A stretch of DNA of 64,000 nucleotides, from positions 73,205,683 through 73,269,682 of the forward strand of contig NW_023601433.1 of NCBI RefSeq assembly GCF_014898055.3. Reading direction: 5' to 3'. Shown one piece after another: positions 22,091 through 32,861 of the stretch (its first letter is position 1; each line of letters starts with the position of its first letter). Source of the stretch: Talpa occidentalis (Eukaryota > Chordata > Mammalia > Eulipotyphla > Talpidae). Position numbers and translations under genes: made by a program. Under the pieces are notes generated by a model. That model saw nothing but the letters and a program-made list of their open reading frames with translations. It was not told the DNA's origin and did no database searches.

Positions 22091-23045
22091 CTCTCTTTTT
22101 CCCAGGATGGAGGGTTACCTCAAGGCCCAACCATTTAGAGTATTTTTGTCCCACCCAAGGAGTCTCCCCACCTTGCTTTTGCTTTTCATCCTTTGCTCAG
22201 GTGCTAGGTCAAAGCGGGGTGCTGGGCCCTGGCAGCCTGCCTGCAGCTGGCCCCGGGTCCAGTGTGCCCTGTGATGTCTGCCTTCACAATAGCGCCTTGG
22301 CTCCACAGGACATGTGAGTCTGAAGGACAGGCTGTGTCCTCTTTGCTCTCTTGGCACCCCGACTTCTAGAGCCCAGACAGCTGCCCACACCCCAGTTGGA
22401 GCAGAGGGAGTTCTGGGGGGCTTCTCTGGACAGCTAGATGCCCCATTGTCAGTTGAGAAGAGTACTGGCGAGGCGTCTCGTGGTGGGGTATGTGTATTGG
22501 GGGTCAGATCACGTCCTTGATTTCCAGCCTGAAGTATTATTGTTGTTGCTGCCATTGCTGTCACTGTTTTCACAGAAGGATGTTTTTCAAGCTAAACCAA
22601 GTGATATCTTGAGGAGATGCTGCGGAGGAGTGTTTGGTGCCCTGCCCAGATCTGCCTGCCCTCCATTATTTGTACATGCGCGGACCCTAGAGCAGACTGC
22701 TGCCTTTGCCCAAGGCTTCTCACACCCACAGTGTGTGGGTCAGGCCAGCCTTGTTGGGGAGCAGCCTTCAACCAGCGGAGGTGGGGAGAATACCCCAGCT
22801 CCCTCATTCCTGGGGGGCAACTGTGAGGTGTGTCTTGCATAGTGTCCTGGAGACGACCAGCAGGACTGAGTTCCAGCTACCTCCAGTAGCCACCTGGGCG
22901 CCAGCACACTCTGTAATTCCTTCCCTTCCCTGTCTCGCTGCCCACTCCTCTTGACGTTACCTCCCAAAGGAGCCACATAACTGGGGTCTTTATCTCAAGC
23001 TCTGCCCTAGAGGAGACCAAACTAAGACACGTGCACAAGAGGTGA
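22091..23045. other. Unassigned, no gene supported
   Basis: Overlapping frames on both strands, up to 152 codons, carry no domain. A repeat-like end ('gagaccaaactaagacacg') is present near 23020. About 22520-22620 reads as unique sequence. Confidence 0.3.
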
Positions 23046-23049
23046 GCTG

Positions 23050-23520
23050 AACCTAGGTGTCTGTGTGCCAGTGCTAAGTGATTTTTAAGGATTAGGGCAT
23101 TTCAAATGGCAATCTTAGTGGAAGGTACTGTTATCACTCCCATTTTATTTTTTTTAATTATTTTTTTTAAAGATTTATTTATTTATTTATACAAGCACTG
23201 GATACAGTCAGAAGCGCGGGAGGGTGAGAGAATTCACCAGAGCCAGAGCAGGGAACAGAACAGGCAGACAGACGAAGTACACTGCTGAGGGGAGCAGCGG
23301 GCACGGCAGGAGAGGTCTGCGCTCCATGTGGGACCTTCACGGGTAGCCAGGGAGCGAACCTGCGCTGCAGAGGCTGCGAGCAGCTTCACAGCCCAATGTT
23401 CAACCACTGCGCCACCAGGGGAGGCCCATCACTCCCATTTTAGAGAGAGATGCAGATGCAGAGAGGTAGTGTCACTTGCCTAAGGTCACACGACCAGGAA
23501 GTATCAGAGCTTTTCTACTG
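23050..23520 (+). repeat. MIR split by a younger SINE
   Basis: The left part ends at 23147 within the MIR 'cattttacag' zone. The right part resumes with the duplicated target at 23428 and continues through 'cctaaggtcacacgaccagg'. Confidence 0.75.
23148..23427 (-). repeat. tRNA-derived SINE, copy 2 (perfect target duplication)
   Basis: Antisense SINE flanked by a perfect 15-bp duplication, atcactcccatttta, at 23133-23147 and 23428-23442. The pol III A box is exact on the minus strand (reverse complement at 23404-23414). Perfect flanks and intact boxes mark it as one of the youngest copies. Confidence 0.95.
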
Positions 23521-23690
23521 GAGGAAGGAGTGGATGCCTGGACTCTACCTGCTGTTCCCCATGTCTACACTCTGACTTACCCCAGGTCCCTCCAGTGCTC
23601 ACCTCTGGGATTTTTCTGACACTGACTCAACATGTGCAGAGTGGGATATGTGGGGCCCCATCTGAAACAGCAAAGATGATTCCTTGCTTC
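23521..23690. other. Unassigned
   Basis: Nothing recognised. Confidence 0.3.
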
Positions 23691-23698
23691 TAGGGCCA

Positions 23699-23744
23699 GG
23701 GGTTGGGGGTGGTGGTGGGGGCTGGTGGGGTTGGTGGGGGCGGG
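23699..23744 (+). other. G-quadruplex motif
   Basis: Six runs of three or more G (23699-23702, 23705-23709, 23717-23721, 23727-23730, 23736-23740, 23742-23744) are separated by loops of 1-7 bases. This satisfies the standard quadruplex pattern. Whether it folds or matters is unknown. Confidence 0.75.
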
Positions 23745-23889
23745 CTAATGAGAAGCAGCTGGTGACAGGCCTCAGGCCCTGTGAGCTCCAGAATGCCAGC
23801 TCTGTGTCCCACTCTCTGGGGATCCATTTCCCATCTCTGGGTGAGGCTGCTGAGGCAGCTGGGTCAGTGGGGCCCAGACTGCCAGGGTT

Positions 23890-24090
23890 TAAACTTCATT
23901 CAAATGCAGAAGAGTGGTGTGACCTTGGGTCAGTCTTAAATCTCCACTTCCCTATTTGCAAAAGAGAAATAATAGTAATAGCAGAACAGTAGTGTCTACT
24001 CAGATCTGGTGAGGGTGGTCAAGAAAACAACCTTTGCTAGGCACTCAGGACAGTACCCCTATTATTAATAAGCAAGGCCACAGCTTTTAA
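23890..24090 (-). repeat. MIR SINE remnant
   Basis: 'aagagtggtgtgaccttggg', 'ttccctatttgcaaaagag' and 'ttgctaggcactcaggacag' give antisense MIR order. Confidence 0.65.
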
Positions 24091-24590
24091 CTTAATTAAT
24101 TTTGCTGTGTCCTGGGCTTCCCAGCAATAAAATGGGCACAGTGACATCACTTCCCACATTGCGTGCTGTGATGAAAAAGAAAGAATGCAAAGGACGTGCC
24201 ACTACTCAGGAAACCGTGTGTTTTCATATTAGTAGGAAGTAATTTGTTAATATTCGTTAATAAAAATTAATGTGAGCTCATTAATGTTAATTACCACTCA
24301 TAGTTAAAATTCCTGGTCTGACTCTAACAGAAATGGCCATCAGATTGTGATCCTTTTGTGCAGGGTTAGGGGGATGCATGTGTACACATCATTTCACTTT
24401 ATTGTTACAACAGCTAAAGGGTGCCAGACAAAATGCCAGAGGCCCCATTAAATTTGAGCTTCAAAGAAACAGAATAATTTTTTTTTAGTGTAAGTACATC
24501 CCAAATATAGTATGGGATATACTTATGCAAAGATGAAAACCTCATCATTTCTTTGAAATTCAAGTCTAACAGGGCGTCTTGTTTTTATTT
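24091..24590. other. AT-rich block with GTTAAT half-sites
   Basis: GTTAAT occurs at 24246-24251, 24256-24261 and 24286-24291, among other TTAAT words. About 24440-24610 may be an ancient DNA-transposon remnant ('ttgaaattcaagtctaacag'), but I cannot name it. No gene. Confidence 0.35.
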
Positions 24591-25110
24591 GGTGCACCTG
24601 GAACCATAACACCACCCATTTAACAGACAACAAAGAAACAGACATAAAGGACTGAAATGACTGCCCACATCTCAAAGAGGCAGCACCCATCTAGGATCAG
24701 GACCCCAGGGCTCATTCACCCCCGTGTGTGGCTGTGGCTAGCAGGGGCTAGGTTTGCATTCTAGATCAACTTAATCTGCTCTGTTGTGTCATAAGAGGGC
24801 TGCTGTACCATCTGCTGGTGTTTTGAGGGCTCTGCTCCCACTTTCTCTGAAGACCCTGGGGACTCCTCAGTACCCACTGCTGTCTGTGTACAAGGTCTGC
24901 CAGGCAGGCACACCCTAGGCTGAGCTCCCTGGGTCCAAATTCAAGGCTGCCTGGTGTCAGGCAACCCTGCAGGAAACAAACAAATGCAAGTGGAAAAGTT
25001 GGGGGCGGGGCACAATCCACCAATTACTTAATGCTTTCCTGGTGTCCAAACATTTCGCCTTGTGTGAACTGAGCGCCGAGACTTGGCTGGGAAAGTGCGG
25101 TGGAGAAGGG
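24591..25110. other. Unassigned, weak MIR at left
   Basis: 'acccatttaacagacaacaa' at about 24613-24632 is a decayed MIR core. The rest is unrecognised. Confidence 0.35.
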
Positions 25111-25122
25111 ACCTGGTGGTGT

Positions 25123-25389
25123 GTGTGTTTTTTTTAAAGATTTTATTTATTTATACAAGATCTGGGGTACAGGCCAGATGCGCGGGAGGGTGAGAGGATT
25201 CACCAGAGACAGCGGGGAATAGAACGGGTAGACTGATGAAATACACTGCTGAGGGGAGCAGCAGGGGAGACAGGAGAGGTCTGCTGCCCCATGTGGGATT
25301 CTCGCCGGCCGGGATCGAACCCGCACTGCACAGGCTGCGGACAGCTTCACAGTGTGGTGCTCAACCTCCTGAGCCACCAGGGAGGTCTC
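25123..25389 (-). repeat. tRNA-derived SINE, copy 3
   Basis: Antisense copy. The B box reverse complement is exact (GGGATCGAAC, 25311-25320). It is flanked by an imperfect duplication of acctggtg-type sequence at about 25111 and 25391. Frames on both strands here translate SINE sequence. Confidence 0.9.
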
Positions 25390-25870
25390 AACCTGGTGAT
25401 GTTTTGCACGCAAATCTGGAGGGATGGAATTGCTGAATCAGTGAGGTGGGTGGAGCTTGCCTCATCTGAAAGAGATCTTGAGGTCAAAGTGAAGATCAGC
25501 GACATGAATAGGACCCACCTGGAGATACAGGACTCCCTGCTGCCCCCCTCCCACCCCCGCCCCGGTCGACCTCCCCAGCCCTAGCTGCAGCCTCTGTTTC
25601 CTGCTGCCAGCTCTCCAGTCTGATTCTCCTTCCCATTCCCCTGCCCCTCTGCCCCCAGCTTCCCACCTTTGTCTAGAATCCATGCCTCTTCACTGTGCAG
25701 ATACCTGCTGAGCATCCCCAGAGGCCCAGGCATTCAGGCCAGCCTATCTGGATGCAGTTCCCACTTTACACAGAAACTGAGGCCCAGTGAAAAGAAAGGG
25801 GTTTTCCTTGGGTCCTGCCAGGATCTGCAAGCCAAGTCTCTTGACTCCAACACCAGGGCCATCTTCATCA
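25390..25870. other. Unassigned, weak MIR at right
   Basis: CT/C-rich at about 25535-25660. A diverged sense MIR core ('cactttacacagaaactgag') lies at about 25762-25781. Confidence 0.35.
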
Positions 25871-25872
25871 CC

Positions 25873-25933
25873 AAATGTCTATTTGACAACGTAGCAGCAC
25901 TAAATGTCTATTTGACAACGTAGCAGCACTAAA
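25873..25933. repeat. Perfect 29-bp tandem duplication
   Basis: Two identical 29-base units, 25873-25901 and 25902-25930, are followed by the first three bases of a third. There is no mismatch between the copies, so the duplication is recent or still changing. The unit is not a known repeat family to me. Confidence 0.95.
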
Positions 25934-26335
25934 GCTGACCCAGTCTCTCACCAGCAAGGGGAATCTCAGGTGCTGCATCCTGATGGTATAAAAAAAGCAC
26001 TGGATAGAAATAAGCAAGATCCAAGTTTTTATGCCAAAATTCATTTCCTTCTCTCTTCCTTCCTCTGTCTCTTCCCTCTCCTCTCTCACTCCCTCCCCTA
26101 CCACCCATTCATTCTATAAATGTCTGTGGGCATGCTTCTATGCTACTTCCACCCTCCGGGCTAAGGTCACTCAGTGTCAAGGATCCTTCAGCCCAGGAGA
26201 GAGGCAGACAGGCAAACAGACCCAGAGGGCTGTCAGTGGGGAGTCAGGCAGGCTGTGAGCCTACAGAGGAGGAGTGTTCCTCCTCCCCCAGCCCAAGGAG
26301 GGCCAGGGAGGGAATGATATCTGGGATCAAAACCT
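25934..26335. other. Unassigned, CT-rich patch
   Basis: A polypyrimidine patch at 26045-26100. No gene or named repeat. Confidence 0.3.
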
Positions 26336-26545
26336 AAAAGAGGAATAGTGAATATCTGGGTGAACAGTAAAGAGAAAGGAATTTTAGGAATAAGGAACAG
26401 CCTGTGCAAAGGCCCAGGACAGAGGGGCTCATGCTGGGACATGCATGGAGTTCAGGAGAGTGAAGGAGATGAGGAAGGACTGGAACAAGGAAAGTGGGGC
26501 TGACCCTGAAGGATCTTGAGGGCCAGTGGATCTTCCTGGACACCC
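26336..26545 (+). repeat. L2 fragment
   Basis: 'aggaataaggaacagcctgt' followed by 'gcaaaggcccaggacagagg' and 'ggaagactggaacaagg'-like text matches the sense L2 3' region. Confidence 0.6.
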
Positions 26546-27050
26546 TCCAGGGAGCACTGGAATCCCAGCTCCTCACTAGCATCTCCATGTGGCTTCATTG
26601 AATCTCTGCTCTTTGAATCGCTGCTCTTTAGACCTAAGCAGAGTCACCAGTCTGCAGGTTCCAGTCTGAGTCTTAGATCTGGAGGAGACTAGATCTAGGA
26701 GTTCTGCCTGCTCAGAGGCTCTGGTGGAGAAAGGGGTGAGGGAACCCCACTTACACCAGACACAGAGTGTCTAACAGGGGTGGGGGAGCCCAGAGCTCGC
26801 TTCATCAACCACAGAGAGGAAAGAATGTTATATAGGTACTGAATCCCCTACTTCTGTCCAAGCTACGGGACTTAAAAAACCGAGAAAAATAAACCACATC
26901 TAATTACCCTGGCTGGTTTCAGCACTGGGCTTCTCTCCCCTGCTGACACATGCATGCCCACACCATCCTCTAGAACAATGGGAGCCACCCTTTGCTGGCA
27001 CCTGCACTGCCTTGTGATGCTCCCAGGAATATCCTTGCCAGTGCTGCTAA
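26546..27050. other. Unassigned
   Basis: No gene or repeat recognised. Confidence 0.3.
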
Positions 27051-27054
27051 ACTC

Positions 27055-27185
27055 CACCTTACAGGAGAGGCTACAGAGGCGCAGAGAAGTGAAGTAACCT
27101 GCCCGGGGTCACACAGCAAAGCATTCAGCCAGCATTAGAGCCTAACCTGTCTTATTCCAATGCCACCAACTTTCATCTGAGCCAC
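27055..27185 (+). repeat. MIR fragment
   Basis: 'aggcgcagagaagtgaagta' then 'cccggggtcacacagcaaag' is sense MIR, 3' half. Confidence 0.65.
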
Positions 27186-27985
27186 AGGCATTTGTGGATA
27201 ATGAACTTGGAAAATATATTCAACCCTGGGAATCTGAAGTTCCGGGGAGGATGTTTAAAAGTCTCTAAATAATTCTGTTGATAAAACTCAGATAAGAATG
27301 TTCTCCTTCCTAGGAGGAAAGACTCCCAGTTCCCTGTGGACATCCTGGATTCATAAAAAAGCACCCTCAGTATTCCAGAGGCAGGATGTCGGCTGCTGTC
27401 TAGGGTCCCAGCAAAGTACCAGGGACAAATCCAGGCTGCAGGGGACACTGGGGCCTCGGTGGAGTGATGTGTGGGTGATAGGAAACCCAAAAGATATTCT
27501 GTTCAAGCATACACACGCACTCACACACACACACAATTGCAGTGTGCTTTGGACTTATATAGGTCTGCATCACTGCATTAACATGTTGACATGAGATTCA
27601 AGTGGTGGAACCAGTAGCAGTTCCCGTCATCACACATCATGTTCATCCTGCTATGGCCCCATCATGTCGTGAGTCTCCAGTGAGCAGAGCTGTCCTCACC
27701 TAGGATCCCCTAAGACCAGCAACTCACCTGACCTGAGGGAATTATTCAGATGAAGGGCACACGGAAAGAGACCAGGTCTATTTCACTCACCCCATAACCC
27801 CATAGGCCAGCAGCACATCTGGTGCAAGGTAGGTTCACAGGTAATAGTTGGGAGTTTGAACTGAAATGTAGGTGTGGTGAGTTAGTGAACAAGTGAATTA
27901 AAATGTATAATAAATAGATACACAGAAGATGGGTTAAATAAGTAGCAAAAGGACACAAGGGCATTAGGATGTTTGGATTAAAATT
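27186..27985. other. Unassigned
   Basis: Contains a short CA run at about 27519-27533. No gene or repeat recognised. Confidence 0.3.
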
Positions 27986-27989
27986 AAAA

Positions 27990-28090
27990 ATATGGATGGA
28001 CACTGGATGAATGCACAGATGGATGAATGGATTGATTAATAAGTCTAAAGGTGTAGGATAGATGAATGAATTAATGCAGATATAAATGGA
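27990..28090. repeat. Degenerate (GGAT/GAAT)n tract
   Basis: A weak tetranucleotide periodicity of GATGGA and GATGAAT words. It is responsible for the long Ile/His-rich minus-strand frame at 27746-28111. Confidence 0.6.
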
Positions 28091-28309
28091 GAAGAAATAA
28101 TCAACACACAATGCATTAAGAGCTGACTGGGTGGGAGGCTAGATAAAATGAATAAGTGGGTGGTGGCCTACAGGAGAGTGAATAATCAGAAGAGAGGATC
28201 TTCTGGGCAGTGAGAGCAGAGCTGCCCATCCTCAGCCCCACACTCGCCTGCCACCTCCATCAGAATCCCGCAGCCGGGCTATTTTTGTCCTTGCTGTGAA
28301 GGGGAGCTA

Positions 28310-28334
28310 TTTTTTTTTTTTTTTTTTTTTTTTT
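28310..28334. repeat. T25 homopolymer
   Basis: An uninterrupted run of 25 T. No retroposon body was recognised on the adjacent side. Confidence 0.9.
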
Positions 28335-28715
28335 GGGATGCAGCTTGTTAGAGGAGAAAGCATGCAGAGCCCTTCCTCCCACGGGTGCCTCCTGAGCTGA
28401 GCGAGCACCCCCCTCTGTCAGGCATTTGGGAATAAAGCCAAGCACAAAACCACAGCAAATGTGAGTAACCTGACAGAGAAAGACAGAAAAGGGACTGGGC
28501 CATGCTCTCCGGCCCTCTCTAGGGAGACAGGGAACACAAGAGGGAGGTGTCTTGGACTGAACCTGAAATTCCTGACCTCCATTCAGTCTTGGTACCATTA
28601 CTGAGTGAGCCCCAGACCTTGGGAACACAGTGATTCTGACAGACATACCTAATTGAGGAAAGAGACATAACTCAGTCAACAAAAAATATGGCATCAGAGC
28701 CAAGGACTAGAGAGT
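28335..28715. other. Unassigned
   Basis: The antisense 147-codon frame has no domain. No repeat family recognised. Confidence 0.3.
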
Positions 28716-28716
28716 G

Positions 28717-29165
28717 TCTTCATTATCTTCTGCTCCTTGACGAATGACCCAAAAGTCAGCAGCACAGTTTCTGTGCTTCTGTGTGATGCTGGCTCAAGTT
28801 CTCTCAAGGAGTTGCAGGCAAGATGGCAGCCAGGGCTGCAGTCTCATCTGAAGGCTCAACTGGAACTGAAGACTGCATTCCCAAGGTGGTACAGAAACAA
28901 CCTGGCAAGGGAGTGCTGGCTGTGGGTGGGAAGCCTCAGTTCCTCTCCATTTGTATGTCACCTGAGGCTGCCTGAGAGGCTGGTTCCTCCCTTCCGAGGG
29001 GTCCAGGAGAAAGGAGAGGGAAGCTCCAAAGCCTCTTGATACCTGGTCTTAGAGATTGTTCACTGTCCCTTTTGCCACATTCTATTTATTAGGAGCAAGT
29101 CATTAAGCCCAGGGGGAGGGGAATGGAGCTGTGCCTTTGAATGGGAGGGAAGTTAAAGTGTGGGG
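28717..29165 (-). repeat. MLT1-type solo LTR
   Basis: Read on the plus strand it follows the reverse complement of MLT1: 'tcagcagcacagtttctgtg', 'gggctgcagtctcatctgaa', 'cacattctatttattaggag', 'caagtcattaagcccag'. There is no internal region and no flanking partner LTR. Confidence 0.7.
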
Positions 29166-29665
29166 ACAAATGTTAGAGCACTACTGAGCATGTCAGGAGG
29201 TCTGACATGTGACAAGTCAATGCTTTCCCTCACATTGAGGGAAAGTTCTCCAGAGATGACTGAGGACCGGGTCCTGGGAGTGGGAGGGAGCTTGTTGTGT
29301 GTAGGGACAAGATGAGCTTGAGATTGTGATGGAGATGGGGATGGAAGCAGGGGAGCTGAGAGAGGCAGGAGTAGGTTTTGTAGACCACTGTGAGCAATGC
29401 AGTTTCTGTCCCACAAGAAGTTTTGTGGAGTGCTAACCTGTGCCACCTTGTGAATCACTCAAGAACCTCACATGGGGGATCCTCTGATTCCAAGTGCAGA
29501 AGTGAGGATGCTGGGGAGCAAGGAAGGGAAGGAAGGTCACACACCCATCTGGGATGCAGAACTGGGATTTGGACCCAGAAAAACCGGCCCCAAAGCAACA
29601 GTCCTGAAATCCTCCAGAGCAAATGCTGCATTTAGCCCATCAGGAAGCTGGGGTAAAATGCTTCT
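29166..29665. other. Unassigned
   Basis: Overlapping frames only. No gene or repeat recognised. Confidence 0.3.
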
Positions 29666-29669
29666 GAGG

Positions 29670-29890
29670 ATAAAAATATGGTGAAAGAGAACAATGGAGA
29701 CAGAGAAACTAAAGGCAGGAGAGAAACAGGATGAGAGACTGAGACACCAGTGACTCAATGACAAAGAGAAGCAGCAAGGGAGATAGAGGAGGGTCAAGAC
29801 CGGAAAATCTTCAGGTGTCGTACACAAGGAGGTGGAGAGAAAAAGCAAGAGATGGAAAATGGAGGCAGAGGGACAGAAGTGAGAGGGATG
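29670..29890. repeat. Purine-rich low-complexity block
   Basis: About 220 bases with strong A/G excess on the plus strand (many AGAGA and GGAGA words), with no clean unit. It explains the Ser/Phe-rich minus-strand frame. Confidence 0.6.
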
Positions 29891-30475
29891 CCTGAGATGT
29901 GGGGTGTGTGTGCGTGCAGTGCTGATGTGCTACTGAGGGTGGCACGGCCAGGCGGACCACACCATCCATTGCTCCTGTCTCCCCGGACAGCGGGGGAGGG
30001 AGAGGATGCTGACAAAAGACAGTGAATTCCAGTAATTCCAGATGAAATAACAGCCAGACAGCTTGCCAGGAAGTTGGGGCGGGGTGGCTAGGGAGAGCGA
30101 GAGAATGTCCAAAGAAAGTTTAGCAATGTGCTTTAGGATTCCCTCCTCCACACCCCCCAAAGAATCAGCCATATGGGGGTGGGGTTGCAGGTGCCCATTG
30201 AGTTGGAAGACATCTGCCTCCAACAGCCCATGCCAAACTGGGGGTCTCAGGAGGAGCACTTGCAGGGGGCCCAGCCATGGGGCAATAGGGAGTGACTTCA
30301 AACATAGGGGTCCACTCTGCACACAGGGCAGTGGGGTTTTGTGGGAGAAAAGGAAGGATCTGATCTTCCCCAGGGAGCTACCATGTGCACAAAGGGCCCA
30401 TTTCCTTTTACTGAAAAAATTCCGACCCCAAGCTCCACCCACATGCCATACATATCTTGTATCATTCACAAGTAT
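29891..30475. other. Unassigned
   Basis: Opposite-strand frames of 170 and 179 codons overlap at 29930-30575. Neither has a domain, and their overlap argues that at least one is noise. I take both as noise. Confidence 0.35.
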
Positions 30476-30479
30476 TCAC

Positions 30480-30600
30480 CCCCAGAACATTAGCTACTCA
30501 GTACTATCCTCATTTGCAGGTGAAAAAATGGAGTTCAGAGGCAGCCCACAGTCACCCAGCTGGACAGGAGAGTAAGAGTCCAATGTGCCTTAAACCCCCA
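30480..30600 (+). repeat. MIR fragment
   Basis: 'tcctcatttgcaggtgaaaa' then 'cacagtcacccagctggaca' is a sense MIR core. Confidence 0.6.
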
Positions 30601-30846
30601 CATGTAAAAATAAATTGCAGATATCAGGAGACTCTACTTACTAGTGACTTAATATGTATTGCCCAAGAATAAGAACCTTCTAGAATCACAACACCATGTT
30701 CCACCCAAGAAATTCAACATCAATACAGAAATAGTATTATTTTATATATATATAGTCTATTTACAAGTGCACCAAATTGTCCCAAACAATAGATAAAATG
30801 TCCCAAATGCTGGATTTTATTTTTTTAATCTGGGATCACTTTTCAT

Positions 30847-31403
30847 GAAGATGGTGCCAAAAGTAAAGAAGGAAGCCCCTGACGCTCCCAAAGCTGAAGC
30901 AAAGCAATGACAACTTTGAAGGTCAAAAAAGCAGTGCTGAAAGGCGTCTACAGCCACAAGGAAAGGGTGCTCACGTCACCCCCTTCTGGAGGCCCAAGAT
31001 ACTGCGACCCAAAGTCAACCCAAATACCCTCAGAATTCCAAGCAGGAGAGAAACAAGCCACTATGCCATCATCAAGCTCCCCACTGAGTCAGCCATGAAG
31101 TTAGAAGACAGCAACATACCTGTGTTCATTGTGGACGTCAAGGCCAACAAACCCCAGATCAGACCAGCCATGAAGAACCTCTATGACATTGACACGACCA
31201 AGGTCAACACCCTGGTCAGGCCTGATGGAGAGCAGAAACGTATGTTAAATTGTTCCTGACCAGGAATCTTTGGATATGGCCAACAAAATCGGGATCTTCT
31301 GAGTCTATCTGGCTAATTCTAAATGTAAAGTTTTTCACCATAACACATACATACATACATACATACATACATACATACATACATACATAAAATGAATACA
31401 TAA
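30847..31403 (+). pseudogene. RPL23AP: Processed pseudogene of ribosomal protein L23a
   Basis: An intronless copy of the large-subunit ribosomal protein uL23 (RPL23A). The initiator-like ATG is at 30851 and the terminal codon of the matching frame ends at 31302. Recognisable protein stretches include KKAVLKGV near the N terminus, [10 protein letters not shown] in the middle and NKIGI at the end. It is broken: an in-frame TGA occurs at 30908-30910, the frame shifts in the basic N-terminal domain, and a short stretch before the last segment is lost. The parent 3'UTR ('ctggctaattctaaatgtaa') follows, then a tail that has become a CATA microsatellite. Degraded direct repeats at about 30828-30846 and 31404-31422 (14 of 19 bases agree) are the likely target duplication. 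It is a dead L1-mobilised retrocopy with no promoter of its own. Confidence 0.93.
31343..31389. repeat. (CATA)n microsatellite in a retrocopy tail
   Basis: About eleven CATA units follow the last 3'UTR bases of the RPL23A pseudogene, where its poly(A) tail should be. The array is therefore best explained as a decayed A tail that expanded. Confidence 0.9.
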
Positions 31404-32582
31404 ATCCAGAATCACATTGCATTTGGTATTCATGCTTTCTTTGACTCCTTTACTTAAAACAACCCTTTTGCTGATGTGGGAGAAGCTGATGCTCTTCTTC
31501 CTGGTGACATTGACAGTTGGAACAGTATAGACGACAGTGTGGTAGAACCGCCCATGATCTGGGCGTGTCCACTTGCGTCCTCCCCATCAGACTCAGGGCA
31601 AACATTTGGGCAGTCACGTCACTCCCACATGTGCTTCCCATTTCATCTCCTCACATGATGTTCCTGGCTGTCATTATGGGGGTGCTGAGTTGGTCAGTGG
31701 GTTTGGCTGGGTCTGCCATGCCTTTTTATTGTCAAAGTGCACTTTCCTTTGTGTGAGTAATACATCAGCTGTGACACATTGGGAGCATGTAAAGACATCC
31801 ATTCCCCAGTAAACTTTCACCCTGTCATTTTGTGAGCCATGAATGATCCTTGCCAGAATCAAATCTTGCAGTGGTGATTGCAATGTGAATTCGTCTTTTC
31901 ATACTTATGAGTTAATGTTTCTTGGTAAAGAGGAGTTTCCCACTATCCCCACTGCCTTTTCATTTCATCTGTTTTCTGTTAGCTTTTTTTAAGCTCAAAC
32001 TATTCTAGATTTGGGTTAGTGGAGTTTCTTCAAGCTGACCTCTGTGTCCTTTTGCACGTGTCTCCCTCATTCTTTGAGAACTTTCTTACTTTCTAATGAA
32101 ATAGAATGTTCTAGGCTCATCTTGTTCCACTGCTTCCATCTTGGAATCAGTCTTTGCTCCAAGATGTCTCTGGTTGCTTTTAGTAGAGAGTGGTATTTAG
32201 AAACCAAGATATGAGTCCAAAGTGTGCTCACTTTACCCAAGGTGTCACCATCTCTGGGATTTTCCCAAGAAGAGAAGACACATGAGTTCATTTTGATACC
32301 ACCAATCCAAATCCAACATTTTCCTTATTTCCATCGGTCTGATGCCACTGTAAAAACCCCATTCCCCAAATATTAAAATGCCCACTTGTTCTGTCCTGTA
32401 AACCAGATGAAATAGTTTCAGAATTACAGCAATCTGAATATCAGTGACCAAGCTATACATTAAATTTTAAGATTTCTTTTCACTGACTTTAAAGTATATT
32501 CAATTAAGAAGACATAGTAAAGAACTGTGTTCAAAGTTTACTTTAACTAATTTCCTTTTCTAGGTAGTTATGTTTTTGTATT

Positions 32583-32851
32583 TTTTAAAGATTTATTTTA
32601 TTTATTTATACATACAAGAACTGGGGTGTAGGCCAGAGGAACAAAGGATTCACCAGAGACAAAGTGGGGAGCAGAACAGGTGGATATACTGAAATACACT
32701 GCTGAGGGGAGCAGTGGGCGAGACAGGAGAGGTCTGCTGCGCCAGGAGGGTCATGGATCGAACTCTTGGCTGGGGATTGAACTCTTGTCGCAGTGGCTAG
32801 AGAAAGCTTGATAGCACTGAGACTTTAACCCCTGCGCCATGAGGGAGGCCC
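32583..32851 (-). repeat. tRNA-derived SINE, copy 4
   Basis: Antisense copy flanked by imperfect direct repeats (agttatgtttttgtatt at 32566-32582 and agctgtgtttttgtatt at 32852-32868). It landed at the edge of the neighbouring MLT1 LTR. It is more diverged than copies 2 and 7, and its head lacks a clean B box. Confidence 0.9.
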
Positions 32852-32861
32852 AGCTGTGTTT

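Larger units (their letters stand above)
30690..32565 (-). repeat. Old L1 (L1M-type) fragment, interrupted
   Basis: Antisense L1M 3' sequence occupies about 30690-30846 and resumes at 31404: 'atcacattgcatttggtatt', 'cctcacatgatgttcctggc', 'cattctttgagaactttctt', 'gtggtatttagaaaccaaga'. The 30847-31403 gap is the RPL23A retrocopy. No ORF2 coding sequence survives. Confidence 0.65.

Noticed and set aside
29930..30575. Longest open frames (179 codons minus, 170 codons plus) as candidate genes
   Set aside because: They overlap on opposite strands, have no domain or codon bias, no splice context, and their length fits GC-rich chance frames.
30851..31302. A functional ribosomal protein gene
   Set aside because: Intronless, with an early in-frame stop, frameshifts, lost sequence and a retroposon tail; a processed pseudogene.
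31216..31422. Minus-strand frame with a repeating MYVC motif
   Set aside because: It is the (CATA)n microsatellite read in reverse.
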